A stretch of 23,078 nt of DNA, taken from positions 1-23,078 of the IMG/VR virus record IMGVR_UViG_3300022693_000699, one strand, 5' to 3'. The position numbers were made by a program, and so were the translations under genes. The notes beneath the pieces were generated by a model. That model saw nothing but the letters and a program-made list of their open reading frames with translations. It did not search any database and had not been told where the DNA came from. Each line of letters begins with the position of its first letter. Within the stretch, counting starts at the first letter, position 1. Origin of the DNA: a virus. Of this stretch, positions 9,201 through 18,400 are shown piece after piece.

Positions 9201-10583
9201 AACGTTTCCGGGTCAACTATAATAGAAACCGATACAACCGGTGCGTTCGGGGCAGGATATACAGGGATTTTAGAGCCTTTAGATACAGACGATTGGGTAA
9301 CGAGCGGATCAGTAGACATCTCTTTGGCAAACAACAGAACTTTCTACGGAGTCCTCTCAACAGATGAAACGCAAGAAGAAGTGAATATTGTCAATGCTGT
9401 AAGCAATTATGATACTAAACTTGGATTTGGTTTTGTAAATATGAAAAATAAGATTATGGCTGATAAGATCACTTTAGAAGGTGTTTTTAGAGGGAGTGCC
9501 TCATTTGAAGATTTAGGCGGCGGTGTATATAATGTTACAATCAATGATAACGGACTCCCGGCAGGCGCATATCACTATAACGAGGGTGAGGACAGCATTA
9601 ATACGTCCGGGAAATTCGGTAAAGTGTTTAAAGGGCGGATGTTTTTATTCAATTTACGCCTGGATATCGGCGATGAAAACGAAGAACACCGGGATTGGCT
9701 GTCTTATTCTGAATTAGAGCAGTTTGATGTTCGATCTGTCAGCAATGTGATTGGATTCCCGGATAAAGAAGGCGGAGAAGGGACAGGCATGGCTGAACTG
9801 TTCGGCAGGCTGCTGCTGTTTAAGCCTCAAGCTATCTTTACCCTGGATGTGGTAGACCCGACCGATCCCGCAACATGGAGACGGAGGGAAAGTAAGCATA
9901 ATATCGGTAATATTGCTCCGCAAGGCGTTGTAGAAGCGATTGATTCGGTATATTTTGTATTCCGGGATGGTATTTATCGATTAGACCCAAATTTTGCCGC
10001 TGCTGCGGATGCAACGCCATCCAAGCTGAACCGCATTACTGAGCCGATCAGGGATATCTTCGACGGCATAGACGATAAAACGATTATTAAGGGAGCGTAT
10101 GATCAGAATTTAAACGAAGTGGTTTATAAATGGGTCAGAAGTTCATCACAGGAAGTCTGGGCGTATAATGTCCATGATCAAGCCTGGAGGCAGTTGGATA
10201 CAGCCGGGGCGGTAGATATGTATTTCCATAATGAAGATAATTACCTGAATTATTATGACGAAACAGCAAAAAAAATACACACATTCAATAATACAGAAAG
10301 TTCCACAGCCAGCTTTAAAACAATGAGATTCCCGGTAGGAATGGATAGAAAAACTAAAATACGCCATGCGGCATTTCAATACGATGGACAGGATACCATA
10401 ACGGTAAATGTCTACGTCAATGGCGAAACAACCCCATCTACAACACATACGCTAACCGGGACAGGTCGGCAGATTAGGAAAATACCTCTGAAACGGTATG
10501 CAAATTCCGTCCAGTTAGAAATAGAATCAGCCGCATCAACAAACACTTTAGAATTTGAAAGACTACAATTAGAAACGGAGTAG
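6264..10583 (+). CDS. Large tail nozzle-like protein
   Basis: Probably the tail nozzle/stabiliser that prolongs the DNA channel below the adaptor, analogous by place to T7 gp12 or P22 gp10. The N-terminus (DIRSFEGVITNAD, then ALKNLRPVNGKLVKTFGAG) is typical of these proteins. The C-terminal 300 residues carry the usual signature WLSYSELEQFD, FGRLLLFKPQAIFTLD, DSVYFVFRDGIYRLD and WAYNVHDQAWRQL. The long N-terminal and middle part is beta-rich and could be a propeller or extra decorations. Residues about 867-952 look like a separate beta module (SIDVSDGTKFSTGQLIHVTG, then LTVVRGYEGST). At 1439 residues it is larger than T7 gp12, which is about 800. No ribosome site precedes the ATG, which lies three bases after the adaptor stop, so translation probably depends on coupling. 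Confidence 0.78.
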   Translation: MAKRIDIRSFEGVITNADQEDLRPEVLTALKNLRPVNGKLVKTFGAGEFTDIPAPVIDVMSAKLGETYTVRNVFVFNSVYLSTTEAHQHRYIVVATDDTSKNTRILWWDYDVPAVSNCLVFTDNTLFFSTSAAHKIDEDDYVMIQDVKNNDGAAITGCEIFDQAGSQSDADTVYINSPSGFGGTWMDDRGELDVEIISAKPSMGGKLSRHLQFNTITVGSDQMTKVGHIAIVEVNGGSAVVTLAAIAKFTEGFYRLYYSTDGTNFTALATSEWSGIISSGININIHQIRAFNNSFYVAVEHYKDPTNYTSIVKVTPTWSASVVTWADTNPIQLAQQLSACQMVDYTQGGSNYLMILFNDGTAGHLYRLDTSDTPTNYTSGLPSSDKALYLCMGLDSPGKENFFISWAWAGTVYIYYCRITHLGNTNPWTLISDGIIDSAENVIAMDGYKHQDDKTAIVCLEDTSANTHKVYTIKDDGGFELTLLNIAIPTDSQTDGKVIRMYGTHATPGGNEYLYISYDTYNDGTQHGGTVYIIAESGTHAQVTECDAGADLKGKSIVSFGDVSTVFSMTYAKAHMVLYGAFVQGTGVTAEETTVFRHSDVGWATGTWSGNGSLKYNWRDLLGFFDISGDFKQENNRNPIVPMGDSIRFLPGVISDGDELWVGHIDRELLGGNVTYADDFYGLINAITNPFKINGHDISLTENEVRAEEGVKYAVTAIYDGIQESLIDDDDVHKLNISANIKKSIVDLTIKINTNNINKRITGINVYRSSMLSTQTFGSFSLIQTVNLLDSYTDLTPLNGNIHALKDDKFWIVDKNNALIKSGLIAGNLAKIKITGAYHGARKRIEYDEANAHPIIKPVWYDSGATLSSNPSSSTSIDVSDGTKFSTGQLIHVTGSVMVNEAYVNGYYYNTKDGSYDEIMEITYIVSNTLTVVRGYEGSTTYTSYSTSDYIYIYSGISYINILGTSGANIFNAGWAFDHNVSGSTIIETDTTGAFGAGYTGILEPLDTDDWVTSGSVDISLANNRTFYGVLSTDETQEEVNIVNAVSNYDTKLGFGFVNMKNKIMADKITLEGVFRGSASFEDLGGGVYNVTINDNGLPAGAYHYNEGEDSINTSGKFGKVFKGRMFLFNLRLDIGDENEEHRDWLSYSELEQFDVRSVSNVIGFPDKEGGEGTGMAELFGRLLLFKPQAIFTLDVVDPTDPATWRRRESKHNIGNIAPQGVVEAIDSVYFVFRDGIYRLDPNFAAAADATPSKLNRITEPIRDIFDGIDDKTIIKGAYDQNLNEVVYKWVRSSSQEVWAYNVHDQAWRQLDTAGAVDMYFHNEDNYLNYYDETAKKIHTFNNTESSTASFKTMRFPVGMDRKTKIRHAAFQYDGQDTITVNVYVNGETTPSTTHTLTGTGRQIRKIPLKRYANSVQLEIESAASTNTLEFERLQLETE

Positions 10584-10587
10584 AATC

Positions 10588-11331
10588 ATGGATCCATATA
10601 CAGCATATCTTTTATATCAAGGCGGTAAAAAAGCAATCGGAAGCGTGTCCAGGTTGTTAAACCCGAAATTCGGGCAGACACGGTACGGATCACAGCTGCA
10701 TAGAATAAAGGAGCAAGGTATATATAGCCAGGCAACACGATCCAATATACTTACAAAAACAGGCAGGCAGTTCGATATCACAGCCGCACCTTCAATACAA
10801 AAAACACAAGGCAGGCTCATTAGGAATAATATGTATAACTCGGTTGCATCCGTTAAAACATTAGCCCAGCCGGGGATTGCAAAAGCAAGAGTCATGGCGC
10901 ATACAGAAGGTGATTTACAGGCAGTCAATGAAGAAACAAAGCAGAGAGCCATCATTTCCTACGCTCAGGGTATTGACAGAGATAAAGCAGAACGCCGGGG
11001 AGCAGTTGCAGATTTGGGCGGAGTAGCCCTTGACTTTGGAGCGCAGTATTACGGAAAAAAAGCTGCGGATAAAAAGGCTTTGGATGCTTCTTATTCAAGT
11101 GCCTCTAAATCCGGGTACGATCCAAAAGAAATAACACTGCCAAGTGGCAAGAAGTCTTTTATAGACATTTCACCAAAATTGCTCAAAGAGGCTGGGAATA
11201 AGATAATTGACGATTATATGACACAAGGAGATAAAGGCGACCCGGCAAAATTACTCCAAGAGTTAATTAGACAATTTGGTGCAAAAGATGGGGCTGCGAT
11301 TTTTGAGGCTATGGCAAAAGCGGGGATATAG
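10588..11331 (+). CDS. Putative internal virion protein
   Basis: I do not recognise this 247-residue protein by family. It is basic and predicted mostly helical. It begins MDPYTAYLLYQGGKKAIG, and the middle part (about 120-172) is rich in Ala, Gly and Lys with alternating small residues, such as GGVALDFGAQYYGKKAADKK, which could be a membrane-active or oligomerising helix. Its place between the nozzle gene and the giant gene matches the small internal/ejection proteins of podoviruses (for example the T7 gp14 or P22 gp7 position). The role is inferred from this position only. GGAG lies 7 bases before the ATG. It follows the nozzle stop by four bases and is followed by the next gene after two bases, so it belongs to the same operon. 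No signal peptide or catalytic motif is seen. Confidence 0.6.
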   Translation: MDPYTAYLLYQGGKKAIGSVSRLLNPKFGQTRYGSQLHRIKEQGIYSQATRSNILTKTGRQFDITAAPSIQKTQGRLIRNNMYNSVASVKTLAQPGIAKARVMAHTEGDLQAVNEETKQRAIISYAQGIDRDKAERRGAVADLGGVALDFGAQYYGKKAADKKALDASYSSASKSGYDPKEITLPSGKKSFIDISPKLLKEAGNKIIDDYMTQGDKGDPAKLLQELIRQFGAKDGAAIFEAMAKAGI

Positions 11332-11333
11332 AA

Positions 11334-12413
11334 ATGGGTAATATTCGAGATTATTTAGACAAAAAGATTGAACCTCGCAAAATGTCGGACAATGATCGTG
11401 CCATCGCCAGGCATTATTCACAAGCATTTCTTGCAGACAGTCCATTTACCGGTGATTATGCGGGGACAGCTATTGCCGTTAGAGATTCGCTTGCCGTATC
11501 TAAATACGACCCAAATGCAACACCTGCAATCGCAAAGGTAAATAAGAATAAAAAGACCGAAAAAGACTATATTCAAGCATATATAAACGCCAAAGGGACA
11601 TACCAGTTTAATCCTGATTCAGTCTCCGCAGATCAAGCAAGTGATTATAAATTTAAAAACCGGATGATTGTAAAAACGAATGAAGAATTAAAAGCAAAAG
11701 CGGAAAAGCAGTTTAAAGAAAAATATCCAGTTCCTTTGGAAGAAATACTTGAAAAAATTAATAAGGATGCAAAAGCATACGTAAAATTTCTTCAAGAGAC
11801 AGGTGTGCGGAGCGCAGCGGAAATACAGCACGCCGCAAAAGTGTTTATGAGTCAAAGCATGGAAAAGGAGGGGTTAGACCCGGCGGGGTATATACGGTTA
11901 GATGAGCCGGACAGACCGAACACACCACACGTTGAATCAGAAGACGAAGATTTAGAAGATGTAAAAATAATACCACAGTCAGTTATGCAGCCAATTAAGA
12001 TAGATGAGCCGTCCCCTGTCCCGGTTAAAAAGAGGGAACAGGAATATGCAAAAGAGACGCTTGCTATGAAAGTCGCAAATCCTCCTCCAGAATCCAAAAA
12101 AATTGGCAAAAAATTAGAGGCTAAATATCAAGAACTAACTAATAAATATAAAAACAATAGATACATTGAGGTTAAAAAGACCTACAATAATAATGCGAAC
12201 AGATGGGAACTCAAATTAAAAACTGATGTTGAGGGCGAATTGAAAAGGCAACTTGGAATATATATATTGCCAGGCGGTGAAAAGATAGACATATCGCATA
12301 TTAAAGAGGATTCAAATCGCAATCCAGATGAAAAAGAAGCATTATATCAAAGCAAAATAGTAAAATATGTTGGTGAATACATTCAAAATGATTTAAACAA
12401 TCCTGGCAAGTAA
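11334..12413 (+). CDS. Putative internal virion protein, charged, unknown family
   Basis: Not recognised. The 359-residue product is very hydrophilic. It has a Lys-rich N-terminal half with predicted helices (EELKAKAEKQFKEKY, then EEILEKINKDAKAYVKFLQ). A low-complexity acidic and Pro-rich linker follows (about residues 195-235, with SEDEDLEDV and EPSPVPVKK), then a basic C-terminal region. There is no membrane segment or cysteine and no enzyme motif that I can see. GGGG lies 8 bases before ATG, and the stop overlaps the next start (TAATG at 12411-12415), so its synthesis is tied to that of the giant protein. The context suggests a partner or chaperone of the giant ejection protein, or a second internal core protein. 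This is inference; its disordered linker would also fit a DNA-binding or scaffold-like core component. Confidence 0.55.
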   Translation: MGNIRDYLDKKIEPRKMSDNDRAIARHYSQAFLADSPFTGDYAGTAIAVRDSLAVSKYDPNATPAIAKVNKNKKTEKDYIQAYINAKGTYQFNPDSVSADQASDYKFKNRMIVKTNEELKAKAEKQFKEKYPVPLEEILEKINKDAKAYVKFLQETGVRSAAEIQHAAKVFMSQSMEKEGLDPAGYIRLDEPDRPNTPHVESEDEDLEDVKIIPQSVMQPIKIDEPSPVPVKKREQEYAKETLAMKVANPPPESKKIGKKLEAKYQELTNKYKNNRYIEVKKTYNNNANRWELKLKTDVEGELKRQLGIYILPGGEKIDISHIKEDSNRNPDEKEALYQSKIVKYVGEYIQNDLNNPGK

Positions 12414-15400
12414 TGCCTGAACCATTTACAATACCGCAGATAAAGCCTAAAAAGCAGGCTGTACCCCCAGAGACAGTGTCGCCTTCATACGATCTGTTTG
12501 GGTGGGTAGATGATATAGCTAATTTTGAGAAACCCTCCTTAAACGGCGAATATGAGCCTCCGCAACAGCCAGAAGTCTATACAGAGGGTCATATTGTCCG
12601 AATGTCTGACGGCAGGGAAGAAATTATGGTCGATACCGGAGAGGAAATTGACGTTTCCGGTATCCCTCATTATTTAGCAGAGAAAGACACCGGGGAACAA
12701 TATTACATCCCGGCAAGCGATGTGCCGCAAGATTCACTAACGGCTGTCGATGATCCGGTAATGGATACGGTCAGAGCCATAACAGAAGCAAACCAGATGC
12801 GGGCTGAGCGCGATTCGGTCATATTAGAAAGTTCTGATCCTGAAAAAACATTGACCGAGTTAAGGCAGGTGGAAAGCAAGGTTAAAAATGAATCGCCGGA
12901 AGTTCAAAAGTTCGTATTAGACAGACATAGAGCGCAATACAGACAACCCACACCGTTTGAACAGGCGGGAGATATCCCACCTGGGCGTGATTTCACAGGG
13001 CAGGGGTTTGCCGAAGCAACAAGACCGGGGCATCTCCCGGAATATCCAGAAGGCGAAAATGTAAAGCAGTTTTTTAACGAAGCGTTTGCACAACCATATT
13101 ATTCCATGATGTCTGGAGTACAGGGCGGTACATCTCGGTTTTTCACTATGTTAGATAACTACGCCAGATATTTAGAGGACAAAACAGGATTAGAAGGCAG
13201 GGGCGGACTCTTTGAAGATTTAGCAAAACTGTATAACGATAATGCTGAATATTATGACAGTAAAGGTATTGATCCAAAAGAAGGGTTTATGAACTCTCTG
13301 GCAGATGCGTTATACACTGGTAGCGGTCAGTTAATAGTTGATCTTCCGCAAATAATAGCGTTGAGGAAATGGGGATTACCCATCTTTATGGGTGCGCATG
13401 GCGGGAGTGAGGCTATTGCAGAAAATGAACAATATAGTGAATTAATGGCATCTTTGCGGGGCGGAGAAACACAGTTTAGATATCTTAATGAAAACGAATA
13501 TATTAAGCCGGAAGGAATAAAGCCTGCAATAGAGGCTATCAATCGAGGAGATCAATACCAATCATTTCATGGGTCTCCTTTACTTATGCAAACTATTGAT
13601 AAATATAAAACGACTGAAAAGCCGGATGAGCATAGTATAGCACTCGGTATAGCCAAAGGGGTAGGCAAGGGAATTGTACTGCATAATATACTTAGCGGGC
13701 TGAAATATGCACCTCAATACATTGCCAAAACAACAGCCGCTACCGTGTTTGGCGGTATGTCGCTACAAGAAGAATTGAAAAAGCCTGCGGTAGAAAGAGA
13801 CATGGCAAATATAGTCGCCGGTACTCTTATGGGGGCATTTTTTGGCAAAGGTCAAAAAGGAAAAACACATAAACAGTTCTTTAGTGAGATTTCTGATGGT
13901 CTTGGGCTAAACAAAATAACCGAGTTGCAACTGACTAAAAGCGAGATAGTGGCATTAAGGAAAGTATTTAATGCGCCGGAGGAAGCTACACTGTCAGATA
14001 TTGAGTTTATACAGGGTATAACCAAAAACGGTAATAAGTCTTTTCTCTTTAACGAAGTGTTTAGAGGCGAAGGACGGATACCTGTAACATTAAGCAATAA
14101 AATTAAAGCCGTTATGAACAGGGTTCTTGGCAGACCGGTCACAGAAGGGTTGGAAATCTCCGAATTACCAGTAAAAGAAAAATTAGAAGGCAGGACGGTT
14201 AAATATGAGCCACCGATTGCAGTACAGAAGCCGTCACAGATAGAAGGCGAGGTTAAACCGGATATTGTGGAAGTCCCAGTGGAGATGTTAAAAAACATTG
14301 TTAAAGAACGACCACCAGGTGAACCCACAATTATTGAAGCTATTGGAAGTAAAGATGTAGTGTATATAGGAAAAACAAAAGCAATAGACGGCAAAGAGGC
14401 AGATGTATATTTATATGAAAACAAGAATATGCTTGCTAATTGGAGATTCATGGTCATAGGAAAAAACTATGCAAGTGAAGTGGGCTGGGCGGTTGGACTT
14501 GAAATATTAAACGAAAAACTTCCAACCGTAGATGTGTTTGAAGATTTAATTCGACTGGACAGGAGATTTGCAAAACCACCTGAGCCTCCTGTAGAAGTTC
14601 CGGAACTACCAGCAAAAGAAGAGTACGTAAACGAAGAGGAGTTGTTAGATATGCTGGATGACAAGGAGGGGTATCTGGCGGACACAAAAGAAGAAGCACC
14701 TGAAGGAACACTTGATGTGAAGAAACCCACAGAGACAGATGCAATTATAGAATTGAAGGATTTGTTTCAAGCGGTTGATCCAGAGGTAGTATATGAGGAA
14801 CGTCTTTCTGAATTAAGGACTCTTAAAGATAATATAGAAGATCCGTTACACCCAGAAACTCCAGAGAATGCCATGTTACAGATACAGGCTGCTGGTCGGG
14901 AATTAGCTGGACTTAAACCAGAAGATGTACAAATAGCAGGACAAAATTATCAGAAAGTAAAGGATGGTACGCTGGTAGATATAATAAAGATCCATAAAGG
15001 CGCAGATATGGGTACGGTGATTGAAGAGCGTGCAGAAACATGGTATTGGACACAAGAACAAATAAGCCCTGACTGGGATAAAACAATAACTGAAGAAAGG
15101 AGAAAATACCATGATAGAACGAGAGAAAAAGACGACCCAACACAAAGTAATCTGGAATGGTTCAGTGATAAGGCGAAGGACAATGCGATTGGTGCGGAAC
15201 CAGTCGGGAAGGTCGGTGCTGCTATTCAGCGAATCTTTACCAAGTTCCGACAGTACGCCCAAGCTCTCCAAAAGAGTGCCAAGAAGTTTGCTCGTTACGT
15301 TAGAGAAGGCAAAGTCCCGAGTAAATTAAAGTCCTTTTTAGAGAAAGCTGTTGAAGAGCCGATCCCAACGCCTAAAGAGGTGGCGGCAGCTCTGAAAAAG

Positions 15401-18400
15401 AAAAAGCCCAAACCAAAGAAGATCAAATATGATATAGCATTAACGCCGAAGAACCCCAAGTATGAGTTGATCCTCGAAAAGAAAGCAAGGACACACAAAG
15501 AATTAAAAGAAATTATACCTGCGAATAAGAGAGTTGCCCAGAAGAAGCCCAAGGGCAAGCCATATAAGCATATCAGCGGTGAGAGATTCAGTGATTTAGA
15601 TCTAAGTAAGACTGAGGCTAAAGTCACGCTTACAGATAAAGATATTCAGGATGTTTGGCAGAAGGTTCTTAAATCCACTAATATACCAAAGGCAGAATTG
15701 CCAACAGGCATGGAGCCGCATGGTGCTGCTTTCTTCAATGATGCATTAAGTTTACCAGACAGAAGCAGGTACTGGTACGAGAACTCCGCTGAAACATTCA
15801 ATGATCGTTTTGTGGACAACACACCAGAAGAGATCCAGACAATATTTTCTGTAAGCAGCGCAGCCAGCGTACAGGCTACTCCTGAACTTCAAATGAGAAG
15901 AACTCTAAGTATATTGGCAGAAAATGAGCAAGGCATACCAATTGAGACAGGTTTACCGACACCACAGTCAGTATCAGATGCCTTATTCAGACATTTGGCT
16001 GGCTTAAAGACAGGAAATTTCGAGCAGACTTTCAGTTATTTGAGTGGTTTTGTTGAAGAGCCTCCGCTATCTACTAACGACAGGCAGGTCGCATCTTATT
16101 TTAATATAGACCCCAATGAGCTTGCTGCTGACCCTAGACTGTATGAAGTACTGTCAAAATTCCACATAGAGCTGCGGGATAAGATCAATTCACAACTGGA
16201 GAAGGGACAAAACAAATATGAGAGCTGGCAGATTCAGGCAGTTGCCTGGGTTCAGGAAAGAATAAATAAAGGCGTATCCACTGAAGCAAATGATTTAGAA
16301 GAGGCAATGGATGCAGTATTGAATAGACTGAAAAATGCTGATGTAGATGTTCCAGTGAATGAAGCTGGTCAAATGATTGTTACAAAAGAATTGCTCAATA
16401 AGCCCAAGGTCATTGATGTTTTGACACCAACCACAAAGCAATTAAGAGAAAGTAAGATAGCAACGGTTGAAGTGGGCACCACTCAAACCCCAGTGGGAAA
16501 ACAAGCTGCGAAATTATTGACCAGGGTCAGGGATATTTACGATAAGACAACAGATCCACGAATAAAGAAACAACTTGACAATGTTCGTCATCATTACAGA
16601 TCAATACAAATTCGTGCCTTTAAAGAACTTGGCAGAAAAAGAAGTGAGATGTCAGGAAGTCCAAATCTTATTGATATGATTGTTACCGCAATGACTGGTA
16701 AACGAGCAATAATTACAAGGATCGATTTTGGTCATGGTGTATTTGGAACCTATAATGGTATTGCGAGTCCTAATATTCGTATACCAATGGTACAGAAATT
16801 TGGGGATAAGTATGTACCGCTAACCGATGATCAGATTAATATGGTATTGGGATTCATTGGTAAACCATTCAAACAGGATGCTATGGCAGCAAGTAAATTT
16901 AAGCCTGTAGATCCACAAACAGATCCAGACACTCACACTGTTTTCATAAAACAGTATAAAAAATTACATTCAGAGATAGTTGAAGATATTGAAAATGAGT
17001 TAAATAGAATTTCTGGTCTTGATTTTAGTTTCAATGTTCATCATGTCCCTAATGGTGTTGTTATAGATGTGAACCCGCATTTTAATGCTGATTTCACAAC
17101 TGAAGCACCTGATAAGGTGATGTTAAATGATGTGATAAAAGAGGTTTTAGGTGACAAAGTTAACATAAAGTACTTGGATAATACATATGATGCTAACTAT
17201 TTTGAGCACCCTGATTATAACCAGTTAATAAGGAGATTAAAAAATGGCATCGCAGAAAGACACAAAGCTGCCCTCAGGAAAAACACTAAGGCAAGTCCAA
17301 GCCAATCTAGATCAGCTATACAAGGACAAAAACCGATCAAAGAAATTCTCGAAGGATTTTCCAAGCATGACATTGGAAGAGCAACGGCGGGAAGGATTAA
17401 GTACAGAGCCGACATTGATTATCTCAACAGGGCGCAGACCGAAATTGAAAAAATAGCATCTAATTTCGATAAAGATACTGCTGTATGGAATAAAAAATCT
17501 GAACCAATTATAAAAAGAGCGGAACAACCGCCCCCACCCACCTACCATATAAAGAGACTATATAAAGATTTAAAAAGTGGAAAGACTGCGGATCTCTCCG
17601 CAGCAGAATTAAAAGCCGAAGCAGTCCGTTTAAGAACTGGCAACCCCCCCCCCATATACGCAGGATCAATCAATCTCGATAAATTAATATTAGACGATGC
17701 GGTTAATATGGGCTTTACGCCGCAAAGCATGAGACTGCTGTACGACGGTCTTGTCAGTGTAGGAAAATTTACATTTAATGATCTTCCTGGTAAATTAAGA
17801 TTAGAAGCCCGCCGGCATGGAATCAATAAAGATAACTTTACCGAGCAGTTTGGTAACTTTAAAAATGCCTCCGCAAAAGCACAAGCCTGGTTTAAAAAAG
17901 TTTGGGAAGCTATAAAAGCGTGGTACGCAAAGAACCGGGAATACTTGCAGCAGGGAGCGATTAATCCGAAGCCTATCGGTTTTATCAATACTATGGCTGA
18001 AAGGTATAACCAAGCCGGCAGACCCAATAAATTACAGTTTATAAAAGAATTAAAAGAATCCGGCTTTACTAAACAAGAGATCAAAAGGGCATCGCAGCTG
18101 TATACCCAGATCAAGGAAAAGAGCCTTGTAGAGCCTGGTGTTGTTACACCTATCGAAAAAGAACTCTCTAAACTGGAAGATAAAGAGCAGGAAGCCGTTG
18201 ATCTGATCAAGGCAGCAGGGTATCAAACGACAGAACAGTTTAAAGCCCGGGAAGTGCGAGACGATATACGCCAGAGGATCACCACATTAATACGAGGACA
18301 CCGGATCGGGTCAAAAGAAAAGAACCTTGAACTGATGAAGTTGAAAATGATGATTCGCAACTATGCAAAAGATCATTTACCAAAATATGAGATTACCAAA

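Larger units (their letters stand above)
14604..17811 (+). other. CCGG-free block inside the giant gene (putative mosaic insert)
   Basis: Not one CCGG occurs in these 3.2 kb. By my reading about 15 copies lie in the preceding 2.2 kb of the same gene, and copies become frequent again from 17812. Codons in the middle (about 15700-17230) more often end in T (GGT, GTT, GAT, CGT) than in the flanks. The block holds the EERAE segment, the WYENSAE domain, a gene-start signature in another frame and a C10 run. This suggests a segment of separate origin; exact borders are not visible. Confidence 0.5.

Noticed and set aside
13852-14457. 201-codon minus-strand open frame
   Set aside because: Lies wholly antisense to the giant gene, has Ser/Leu/Ile-rich shadow composition and no convincing gene context; all neighbours are on the + strand.
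14454-14744. Minus-strand frames rich in Leu, Pro and Ser
   Set aside because: Mirror of the Glu/Pro/Lys-rich linker of the giant protein; low complexity only.
17542-18210. 222-codon minus-strand open frame
   Set aside because: Antisense to a well-supported part of the giant gene; composition (Leu/Ser/Cys-rich) is typical of a reverse shadow.
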